The translations under genes were made by a program, and so were the position numbers. A DNA stretch of 26,476 nt from JBJFCE01 sp051888775 (GTDB taxonomy: Bacteria > Bacillota > Clostridia > Lachnospirales > Lachnospiraceae), in NCBI GenBank assembly GCA_051888775.1, contig JBJFCE010000106.1:1-26476 (forward strand), written 5' to 3'. How positions within the stretch are numbered: the stretch's first letter is position 1; each line of letters opens with the position of its first letter. Of the stretch, positions 1 through 5,371 are shown piece after piece. Under the pieces are notes generated by a model. The model was not told the DNA's origin and did not search any database. It worked only from the letters and a program-made list of their open reading frames with translations.

Positions 1-494
1 GTCTTTCCATCGTAGCTGACTCCTTATCTGCTATCAAGTATGCTAAGGTAGAGCCGATCAGAGATGAAGACGGTATCATCGTTGACTTCAAGACAACCGG
101 TGATTTCCCGAAATACGGAAATGACGATGATCGTGTTGACAGCATCGCTCAGGAAGTTGTTCACAAATTCATGACCGCTGTCAGAAGACATCATACCTAC
201 AGAAACGGTATCCCTACCACTTCCATTCTTACCATTACTTCTAACGTAACCTATGGTAAGGCAACAGGTAATACACCTGACGGACGTAAGAAAGGTCAGC
301 CGTTTGCTCCGGGTGCTAACCCGATGCACGGACGCGATACTCACGGTGCAGTAGCATCTCTGGCTTCCGTATCCAAACTGCCGTTCAATGATGCACAGGA
401 TGGTATCTCCAATACCTTCTCCATCATTCCGGGTGCTCTTGGTAAGGAAGACAAAGTATTTGCAGGCGACATCGAAATCGATCTGAACAAATAA
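1..494 (+). CDS. pflB: Pyruvate formate-lyase core subunit, 3' part (lacks glycyl-radical domain)
   Basis: This is the C-terminal 163 residues of formate C-acetyltransferase, which makes formate and acetyl-CoA from pyruvate and CoA. The reading frame is open from base 3, so the gene starts outside the window. The translation shows family landmarks in order: VADSLSAIKYAKV, HTYRNGIPTTS, LTITSNVTYGK, GNTPDGRKKGQPFAPGANP and FSIIPGALGKEDK. In E. coli PflB the last of these is followed by about 75 more residues carrying the radical glycine (RVSGY). Here the protein ends about 13 residues after ALGKEDK with IDLNK and a TAA-TAG double stop. The missing domain is encoded separately at 755-997. The clean termination and the ribosome binding sites of the next two genes argue for a real gene split rather than a sequencing error. 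The active-site CC motif lies upstream of the window and cannot be checked. Confidence 0.93.
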   Translation, partial: LSIVADSLSAIKYAKVEPIRDEDGIIVDFKTTGDFPKYGNDDDRVDSIAQEVVHKFMTAVRRHHTYRNGIPTTSILTITSNVTYGKATGNTPDGRKKGQPFAPGANPMHGRDTHGAVASLASVSKLPFNDAQDGISNTFSIIPGALGKEDKVFAGDIEIDLNK

Positions 495-511
495 TAGAAG
501 GATTTGATTCT

Positions 512-724
512 ATGGATGAAAATCAGATGATCAATGATCTCATCTCACAGTTGGATGCCGGTATCCACAAAGGCACCGGACATATCAATGTAGATGTGGA
601 TGAGACATCAAATCAGCAAAAGTCAGTGGAAACCATGGGATGTGTAGATTGTTCCAAAAATGCATTTGCTTGCAGCATTCCTACAATGCAGGAAGGGCTG
701 GATGATTTCCACCGGGACAAATAA
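512..724 (+). CDS. 70-aa paralogue of the N-terminal part of the glycyl-radical domain, without the radical glycine
   Basis: This is a small ORF 17 nt after the PFL core gene, with AGAAGGA upstream of its ATG. Residues 6-30 (MINDLISQLDAGIHKGTGHINVDVD) resemble residues 8-32 of the downstream radical-domain gene (VENLVNLLDGYATKGGHHLNVNVLN): hydrophobic leader, LD, a Gly-rich turn and H-(I/L)-N-V. After that the two diverge. In place of the RVSGY radical loop this protein has a cysteine-bearing segment, C44-x2-C47-x6-C54, and then a charged tail ending HRDK. It therefore cannot carry a glycyl radical. It sits between the two halves of PFL and is presumably co-transcribed with them. It could be a structural partner, a dock or cap for the PFL core when the radical domain is absent, or a decayed duplication. 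No function is established from sequence. Confidence 0.8.
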   Translation: MDENQMINDLISQLDAGIHKGTGHINVDVDETSNQQKSVETMGCVDCSKNAFACSIPTMQEGLDDFHRDK

Positions 725-754
725 TAGTATTTATCATTATAAGGAGGTATTACC

Positions 755-997
755 ATGGCAGAGAATACAGCACAGGTAGAAAACTTAGTAAACTTATTAG
801 ATGGTTACGCTACAAAAGGCGGACATCACCTGAATGTAAATGTACTGAACAGAGAAACATTACTTGATGCTCAGAAGCATCCTGAGAATTATCCTCAGTT
901 GACCATCCGTGTATCCGGATATGCAGTTAACTTCATTAAATTAACTCCGGATCAGCAGGCAGATGTTATCTCCCGTACATTCCATGAGTCTCTTTAA
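755..997 (+). CDS. Stand-alone glycyl-radical domain of pyruvate formate-lyase (GrcA-like)
   Basis: This 80-residue protein corresponds to the C-terminal domain of PflB. It contains GGHHLNVNVLNRETLLDA, PENYPQLTIRVSGYAVNF and a C-terminal VISRTFHESL that matches the normal PflB end (VITRTFTQSM in E. coli). The radical-carrying glycine is G55 in RVSGY. A strong AAGGAGG lies 7 nt before the ATG. In E. coli the homologous YfiD/GrcA is a spare part that rescues oxygen-cleaved PFL. Here the neighbouring core gene has no such domain of its own, so this protein is probably an obligatory subunit that PflA activates in trans. It is followed by a strong terminator, which closes the three-gene unit. The domain assignment is seen directly. 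The obligate-subunit role is inferred. Confidence 0.95.
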   Translation: MAENTAQVENLVNLLDGYATKGGHHLNVNVLNRETLLDAQKHPENYPQLTIRVSGYAVNFIKLTPDQQADVISRTFHESL

Positions 998-1018
998 TCA
1001 AGACTAAGAGATATGATC

Positions 1019-1046
1019 AATCCCCGGAGAATATTCTCCGGGGATT
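1019..1046 (+). terminator. Rho-independent terminator after the pfl gene set
   Basis: A perfect 12-bp stem (AATCCCCGGAGA / TCTCCGGGGATT) with an ATAT loop is followed by TTTCTCTT. It lies 21 nt after the stop of the stand-alone radical domain and separates the PFL subunits from pflA. Confidence 0.88.
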
Positions 1047-1063
1047 TTCTCTTAAAAAATGGA

Positions 1064-1069
1064 TATAAT
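1064..1069 (+). promoter_or_regulatory. Possible -10 box for pflA
   Basis: A consensus TATAAT lies 37 nt before the pflA start and just after the terminator. The region 17 nt upstream (GGGATT) is a poor -35 and lies inside the terminator, so pflA may instead depend on readthrough or on an activator. Confidence 0.3.
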
Positions 1070-1106
1070 TTGCAATACAATGATTTATTTCAGAATGGAG
1101 GAAACT

Positions 1107-1862
1107 ATGAGCGGAAGAATACACTCTTTGGAAAGCTTCGGAACCGTTGACGGTCCCGGTACACGGTTTGTCGTATTCGTACAAGGCTGTCCCATGAGAT
1201 GCGCTTATTGCCATAATCCTGATACATGGGAGATGAATGGCGGTACAATTATGGAAGCATCCGAAATTATGGAACAATTCGAGCGTAACAAGAGCTTTTA
1301 TGAAAAAGGCGGTATCACGGTAACCGGAGGCGAACCGCTGATGCAGGTTGATTTTCTGATCGAACTTTTTACCGAATGTAAAAAGAAAAATGTGCATACC
1401 TGTATCGATAGTTCGGGTATCGCGTTCAATCCCAAAAACAAAGAATGGATGGCTAAGCTGGATCATCTGATGACCTTAACTGATCTGGTTATGCTTGACA
1501 TTAAGCATATCGATCCTGAGCATCACAAAGAACTGACAGGACAGCCCAATGCGCCGATTCTTGCTTTTGCCGAATATCTGTCTGAAAAAAATGTAGATAC
1601 CTGGATCCGCCATGTCGTAGTTCCGGGCATTACCGACGATCCTGTTTATCTGGAAAAGCTCGGTTATTTCATCGGAGGACTTCGCAGTCTGAAAGCTTTG
1701 GATGTACTGCCTTACCACACCATGGGCAAGCCCAAGTATGAAAAGCTCGGTATCGATTATAAATTAAAGGATGTTCCTGCAATGTCGCAGGACAAAGCAA
1801 TCGAATGCAAAAAAGTGATTCTGGACGGTATCAGAAAACGCCGTGCAGAGCTGCAGGCTTAA
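1107..1862 (+). CDS. pflA: Pyruvate formate-lyase activating enzyme (radical SAM)
   Basis: This 251-residue radical SAM protein generates the glycyl radical on PFL from SAM and an electron donor. The start chosen is MSGRIHSLESFGTVDGPG, because GGAGG sits 6 nt before this ATG and the length fits the roughly 246-aa family. An in-frame ATG 48 nt upstream has no ribosome binding site. The CxxxCxxC cluster motif is C28-P-M-R-C32-A-Y-C35, followed by HNPDTW. VTGGEPLMQ (SAM-binding GGE) and VMLDIKHIDPEHH are typical of PflA, as is WIRHVVVPGITDD. Its position just downstream of a split PFL suggests its target is the stand-alone radical domain at 755-997. Both ends of the gene are intact. Confidence 0.97.
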   Translation: MSGRIHSLESFGTVDGPGTRFVVFVQGCPMRCAYCHNPDTWEMNGGTIMEASEIMEQFERNKSFYEKGGITVTGGEPLMQVDFLIELFTECKKKNVHTCIDSSGIAFNPKNKEWMAKLDHLMTLTDLVMLDIKHIDPEHHKELTGQPNAPILAFAEYLSEKNVDTWIRHVVVPGITDDPVYLEKLGYFIGGLRSLKALDVLPYHTMGKPKYEKLGIDYKLKDVPAMSQDKAIECKKVILDGIRKRRAELQA

Positions 1863-1901
1863 TTTTCCTGCTCTCTTTATATACAATTCGCGGATTTACT
1901 C

Positions 1902-1930
1902 TTGTCACTGACCCGCTTTTGTATTAGAAT
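1902..1930 (+). promoter_or_regulatory. Sigma-A promoter of the ferredoxin gene
   Basis: A TTGTCA -35 box (1902-1907), a 17-nt spacer and a TAGAAT -10 box (1925-1930) each match the consensus in five of six positions. The start site would fall near 1937, giving a leader of about 55 nt. A small dyad TAGAA-TAG-TTCTA (1925-1937) covers the -10 and start region and could be an operator. Confidence 0.65.
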
Positions 1931-1992
1931 AGTTCTAGTATGATTATATTTTAACAATATGGTCAGTATATGTTAAAGGAGGATACAATATT

Positions 1993-2163
1993 ATGGCACG
2001 TGTGATTAGTGATGCTTGTGTAGCTTGTGGCGCATGTGAGGGAACCTGCCCTGTTGGTGCAATCAGCATGGGAGACGGCAAGTTTGAAGTTGATGCAGAT
2101 AAGTGCATCGATTGTGGCGCTTGCGAAGGCGGATGCCCTACAGGAGCTATTTCTGAGGGTTAA
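1993..2163 (+). CDS. 2[4Fe-4S] clostridial-type ferredoxin
   Basis: This 56-residue protein has two CxxCxxCxxxCP motifs: C9, C12, C15, C19-P and C38, C41, C44, C48-P. Each half carries one [4Fe-4S] cluster ligated by three cysteines from one motif and one from the other, as in classic clostridial ferredoxins. It starts MARVISDACVACGACEG and ends GAISEG. AAAGGAGGAT lies 8 nt before the ATG. It has its own promoter and a strong terminator, so it is monocistronic. It would be a soluble low-potential electron carrier in the cytoplasm, for example for hydrogenase or pyruvate:ferredoxin oxidoreductase. A link to PflA reduction is possible from position but not shown. Confidence 0.97.
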   Translation: MARVISDACVACGACEGTCPVGAISMGDGKFEVDADKCIDCGACEGGCPTGAISEG

Positions 2164-2177
2164 TTTCAGAGATTCCC

Positions 2178-2226
2178 AAAAGAGACTATCAAAATAAGTC
2201 CTACTTATTTTGATAGTCTCTTTTTT
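2178..2226. terminator. Bidirectional terminator between ferredoxin and the MerR-type gene
   Basis: The 22-bp perfect stem has arms at 2178-2199 and 2203-2224 around a 3-nt loop. It begins with AAAAGAGACTATC and ends with GATAGTCTCTTTTTT. Both strands give a U-run, which suits the convergent genes on each side. Confidence 0.93.
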
Positions 2227-2249
2227 AATTTCTTCACATACTCTAATGC

Positions 2250-3086
2250 CTATTTTTCCAGCATCTGCTCTTCTTTGCGCTTTTTCTCTAACAGCATTTC
2301 TTTATCCAATTCTGCCTTCGTTTTTTTCTTCTTGCCCTTTCGTTTCTCTCTTTCTGTACCTTTTTCGCTCTCCTTTCCCTGGTCTTCTGTCTGCTTTGCC
2401 TGGAACAGTCTCTTTCTGCCGCTCTTTTCCCGTAACAGCTCATCAATCCTCTGATAGTGTTCCTCATCGCGCTGCTCCTGCATGCGAAACTGATAATTCA
2501 TCTCTTTGGACACGGTCTCTGCAACACTTTTCTTCAACTCAGAAATCATTTCCCTGTTTTCATTCCGGACAGCTTGTCCCACAAGCTGTTGTAACATCAT
2601 ACACAGCTTTGCTGCTTTTTCTTCACGATCGTCCGGTTCGGATGCGTATACTTCTTTTCGATATTCCCGCCGTATCTCCTGCAATGCATTTCTTTTGACC
2701 GGTTCATCCGCTCTACCTATTCTTTCTGTTTGTCCGTCTTTTTCTGGTTCTTCCGCTGTTTTGTTTCTTCCTGCGAATATATTCTGTTCTTCTGCCTTTC
2801 GGCTTTCTTCTGCTTCCTTTTGTCCCTCTTTATCTTGTTGCTTGTCCTGTACTTTTTTTGCCCAATCCTCCGCTTTATGTACCTTGGCACGAATTGCACG
2901 CAGCTGGAGTCCTTCTTTTTTCAGTTCCTTGATATAAAGAAATCGTTGCAGATCCTCCTCTGTATAGAGTCTGTGTCCCTGCTTGTTACGCTCAATGGGG
3001 AGGTCAAGCTCCTCCTCCCAATAACGCAGAACGTGGCTCTCTACGTTCACTTTTTTGGCTGCATCGGTGATCTGGTAATACTTCAT
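2250..3086 (-). CDS. MerR-type helix-turn-helix protein with long charged tail
   Basis: This 278-aa protein begins with a MerR-type winged-helix domain (about residues 1-70): YYQITDAAKKVNVESHVLRYWEEE, then RNKQGHRLYTEEDLQRFLYIKEL. The remaining 200 residues hold no effector-binding domain. They are rich in Glu, Lys, Gln and Arg and probably form helix or coiled coil. One better-structured segment lies at about 125-220 (NALQEIRREYRKEV to RIDELLREKSG). The C-terminus is a Lys/Glu-rich stretch. The start has AAGGAGG 8 nt upstream. The layout resembles MerR-like HTH plus coiled-coil proteins such as RacA and phage or plasmid regulators more than a ligand-sensing MerR. It may be a DNA-anchoring or local regulator, but no target is visible. 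It is convergent with the ferredoxin gene, and the repeats at 3159-3439 lie just upstream of it. Confidence 0.8.
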   Translation of the reverse strand: MKYYQITDAAKKVNVESHVLRYWEEELDLPIERNKQGHRLYTEEDLQRFLYIKELKKEGLQLRAIRAKVHKAEDWAKKVQDKQQDKEGQKEAEESRKAEEQNIFAGRNKTAEEPEKDGQTERIGRADEPVKRNALQEIRREYRKEVYASEPDDREEKAAKLCMMLQQLVGQAVRNENREMISELKKSVAETVSKEMNYQFRMQEQRDEEHYQRIDELLREKSGRKRLFQAKQTEDQGKESEKGTEREKRKGKKKKTKAELDKEMLLEKKRKEEQMLEK

Positions 3087-3158
3087 GGTGGTTCCTCCTT
3101 GATGAATGTTTTGGATTATGATTGGTTCGTATATTGTTTTTGTTGCCGCCCTCGCAGG

Positions 3159-3183
3159 TGCGAGTATCGGGGCATTCGGCAGC
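3159..3183 (+). repeat. 25-nt direct repeat at the left edge of the assembly gap
   Basis: TGCGAGTATC...TTCGGCAGC is identical to 3284-3308 on the other side of the N run. It is preceded by CTCGCAGG, so CTCGCA-GG-TGCGAG also forms a short hairpin at 3151-3164. Confidence 0.9.
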
Positions 3184-3283
3184 NNNNNNNNNNNNNNNNN
3201 NNNNNNNNNNNNNNNNNNNNNNNNNNNNNNNNNNNNNNNNNNNNNNNNNNNNNNNNNNNNNNNNNNNNNNNNNNNNNNNNNNN
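3184..3283. other. Assembly gap (100 N)
   Basis: Exactly 100 N, the usual placeholder for a scaffold gap of unknown size. The gap opens in the centre of a palindrome (GGCAGC|TAT|GCTGCC on the right contig), and both flanks end in the same 25 bases. The true content and length of this interval are unknown. Confidence 0.99.
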
Positions 3284-3439
3284 TGCGAGTATCGGGGCAT
3301 TCGGCAGCTATGCTGCCTCATGTCGCGATACTCGCCCTATCAAAATGCACAAGTGCATTTTGATAGGGCGGGCTGTTATAAGAATCGAAAAAATAAATGA
3401 ATGAATTCGCTTATTTTTTCGATTCTTATAACAGCCCGC
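3284..3439. repeat. Chain of three overlapping hairpins (composite palindromic repeat)
   Basis: There are three stems in a row. H1: GCGAGTATCG (3285-3294) pairs with 3326-3335 and encloses GGCAGC-TAT-GCTGCC (3303-3317). H2: a perfect 18-bp stem, 3333-3350 with 3353-3370, with a 2-nt AA loop. H3: a perfect 29-bp stem, 3368-3396 with 3411-3439, with a 14-nt loop. H1 and H2 share 3333-3335, and H2 and H3 share 3368-3370, so neighbouring stems compete for the same bases. TACTCGCA at 3449-3456 is the reverse complement of TGCGAGTA at 3284-3291, so an outer inverted repeat encloses the set. There is no ORF and no U-run. It looks like a MITE- or REP-like intergenic element. Confidence 0.85.
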
Positions 3440-3480
3440 AAATCACCTACTCGCATTTTGGCACGGCTCGTGATTCACGC

Positions 3481-3521
3481 AAAAAGAGAACACCCCACCG
3501 CATATGTGGAGTGTTCTCTTT
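3481..3521 (-). terminator. Terminator of the gdpP-rplI-dnaB operon
   Basis: On the minus strand AAAGAGAACAC pairs with GTGTTCTCTTT (3483-3493 and 3511-3521), with an inner CCAC/GTGG extension, and runs into TTTTT. It lies 12 nt past the dnaB stop. Confidence 0.92.
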
Positions 3522-3532
3522 CGTACTTTCGA

Positions 3533-4894
3533 TCATTCGGAGTGGTTCCGGTAATCGTTCTTTTCCATATTGGCAAATTTTGTAAATTCGGGCAGCCAGA
3601 CGAGATTGACGGTTCCGATCGGACCGTTTCTTTGCTTGGCAATGATGATCTCAGCAATGCCCTTCATTTGTGTATCTTTATTGTAATAGTCATCACGATA
3701 GATGAACATAACAACATCGGCATCCTGCTCAATAGCTCCGGATTCACGAAGATCAGACAGCATCGGGCGATGATCGGGACGCTGTTCCACGGCACGGCTC
3801 AGCTGTGACAGAGCCAGCACCGGTACCTGCAATTCTCTGGCAAGTGCTTTTAAAGAACGGGAAATATCGGAAATTTCCTGCTGTCTGGAATCCGACTTAC
3901 CGTTTCCGCTCATCAACTGTAAGTAGTCGATGATCACCATCTTCAAATCGTGTTCCAGCTTATATTTTCTGCACTTACTGCGAAGCTCGGAAATGCTGAT
4001 ACCCGGCGTATCATCAATGATCAGATTGGATTTACCGATCACTGCCGCGCTTTCGATCAATTTCTCCCAGTCATTATCATCCAGACTTCCGGTTCGAAGC
4101 TTCTGTGCATCGACTCTGGATTCCAACGAAAACAAACGGTTGACCAGCTGTTCCTTTGACATTTCCAAACTGAAGATTGCCACCGTCTGATTGGAGCGAA
4201 ATGCAACATATTCCGCAATATTCAATACAAACGCTGTCTTACCCATAGAAGGACGTGCCGCGATCAATACCAGATCGGAAGGCTGCATGCCTGCGGTTCG
4301 GTAATCCAGATCTATGAATCCGGTTGCAATACCGGTAACCGCACCTTTGTTATGGGAAGCAATTTCGATCTTATGCAGTGCATTCGCAACAACCTGTCGA
4401 ATCGGAACAAAATCCTCAGTATTTCTGTGCTGTACCAGATTGAAGATTTTTTTCTCGGTATCCGCCAGAATATCATCTAACGGTTCTTTTCCGACATAGC
4501 ATGTATTGGCAATTTCTTCGTTGGTCTTAATCAGGCGCCGCAAAATTGCCTTTTCTGCAACAATGTTCGCATAATATTTAATATTCGCCGATGTGGGCAC
4601 AGTATCCAGTATATCCTTGATAAATTCAAGGCTGCTGACCTCCGGCGGTACATCCTTTTCTTTCAATCGGTTCTGCAATGTGATCATATCGACCGGCTTT
4701 GCCTCATTGTGAAGCTCAACCATGGCATCAAATACGATTCCGTACTGTCTGCCGTAAAAATCGTCTCCCTGCAGAATCTCCGAAGCTACGACGATCGCTT
4801 CTTTATCCATCAGCATGGAACCAATGACCGACTGCTCAGCTTCTATGCTGTGAGGAAGTACCCGCTTTAACAGGGCTTCATCCAGTTCTGCCAT
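3533..4894 (-). CDS. dnaB: Replicative DNA helicase DnaB
   Basis: This 453-residue hexameric helicase unwinds DNA ahead of the replisome. The N-terminal DnaB domain (about 10-110) starts LPHSIEAEQSVIGSMLMD. The RecA-like ATPase domain (about 185-445) carries Walker A ARPSMGKT at 213-220, the H1a-type FSLEMS, Walker B VIIDYLQLM, and the LSQLSRAVEQRPDHRPMLSDLRESGAIEQDAD stretch with the Arg finger region. Length is normal for the family, and no intein or truncation is present. GGAGGAG precedes the ATG. It is the third gene of gdpP-rplI-dnaB, a conserved Firmicutes order, 30 nt after rplI, and ends at its own terminator. Confidence 0.98.
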   Translation of the reverse strand: MAELDEALLKRVLPHSIEAEQSVIGSMLMDKEAIVVASEILQGDDFYGRQYGIVFDAMVELHNEAKPVDMITLQNRLKEKDVPPEVSSLEFIKDILDTVPTSANIKYYANIVAEKAILRRLIKTNEEIANTCYVGKEPLDDILADTEKKIFNLVQHRNTEDFVPIRQVVANALHKIEIASHNKGAVTGIATGFIDLDYRTAGMQPSDLVLIAARPSMGKTAFVLNIAEYVAFRSNQTVAIFSLEMSKEQLVNRLFSLESRVDAQKLRTGSLDDNDWEKLIESAAVIGKSNLIIDDTPGISISELRSKCRKYKLEHDLKMVIIDYLQLMSGNGKSDSRQQEISDISRSLKALARELQVPVLALSQLSRAVEQRPDHRPMLSDLRESGAIEQDADVVMFIYRDDYYNKDTQMKGIAEIIIAKQRNGPIGTVNLVWLPEFTKFANMEKNDYRNHSE

Positions 4895-4924
4895 TCCCTT
4901 CTCCTCCGTTTTTCCACAAGGTAC

Positions 4925-5371
4925 TTAAGCTTCCGTAACCTCTACCTTTAAAGTGGCTGTTACCTGAGGATGGAGCTTTAACGGCACCTCATGGATACCG
5001 AATGTTTTGATCGGTTCCTTTGCCACAATCTTCTTTTTATCCAGATCATATCCAAACTGCTCTTTGGCAGCCTGAGCGATTTCTTTTCCCGTGACTGCTC
5101 CGAACACCTTTCCGCCTTCTCCCGATCTGATGGATACGCGAATTGTCTTCGTCTCCACTTCTTCCTTAAATGCCTTTGCGTTTGCAAGGTTCTCTGCTGC
5201 AATCTTGTCAGCATTTGCCTTTTGGAGCTTTAAATCATTCATATTTGCATTGGTTGCTTCTATTCCCAGCTTTTTCGGAAGAATAAAATTGCGTGCATAA
5301 CCGTCATTCACATTGACGATCTCACCTTTTTTGCCTAATGCCTTTACGTCCTGTAATAAAATCACTTTCAT
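4925..5371 (-). CDS. rplI: Ribosomal protein bL9
   Basis: The 148-residue large-subunit protein has an N-terminal rRNA-binding domain, MKVILLQDVKALGKKGEIVNVNDGYARNFILPKKLG, followed by the long connecting helix (about 40-75) and the C-terminal domain ending LHPQVTATLKVEVTEA. Length matches the family (about 147-150). Its ATG overlaps the gdpP stop in an ATGA junction (5368-5371), which indicates translational coupling. Confidence 0.98.
   Translation of the reverse strand: MKVILLQDVKALGKKGEIVNVNDGYARNFILPKKLGIEATNANMNDLKLQKANADKIAAENLANAKAFKEEVETKTIRVSIRSGEGGKVFGAVTGKEIAQAAKEQFGYDLDKKKIVAKEPIKTFGIHEVPLKLHPQVTATLKVEVTEA

Noticed and set aside
494..755. Frameshift in an ordinary full-length pflB
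   Set aside because: The core ends with a double stop, a 70-aa ORF with its own start lies between, and the radical domain has a strong ribosome binding site and its own ATG. One base error could not join these parts.
1017..1466. 149-aa minus-strand ORF
   Set aside because: It runs antisense through pflA and the terminator, and has no ribosome binding site or recognisable motif.
2210..2937. Plus-strand ORFs of 162 and 143 aa
   Set aside because: They are Ser/Phe/Cys-rich shadows of the Lys/Glu-rich MerR-type gene on the other strand.
3004..3404. ORFs running through the N run on both strands
   Set aside because: They are open only because N codons are read through. The flanks are palindromic repeat.
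3284..3480. CRISPR array
   Set aside because: The repeats are inverted hairpins of different sequence without regular spacers, and no cas genes are present.
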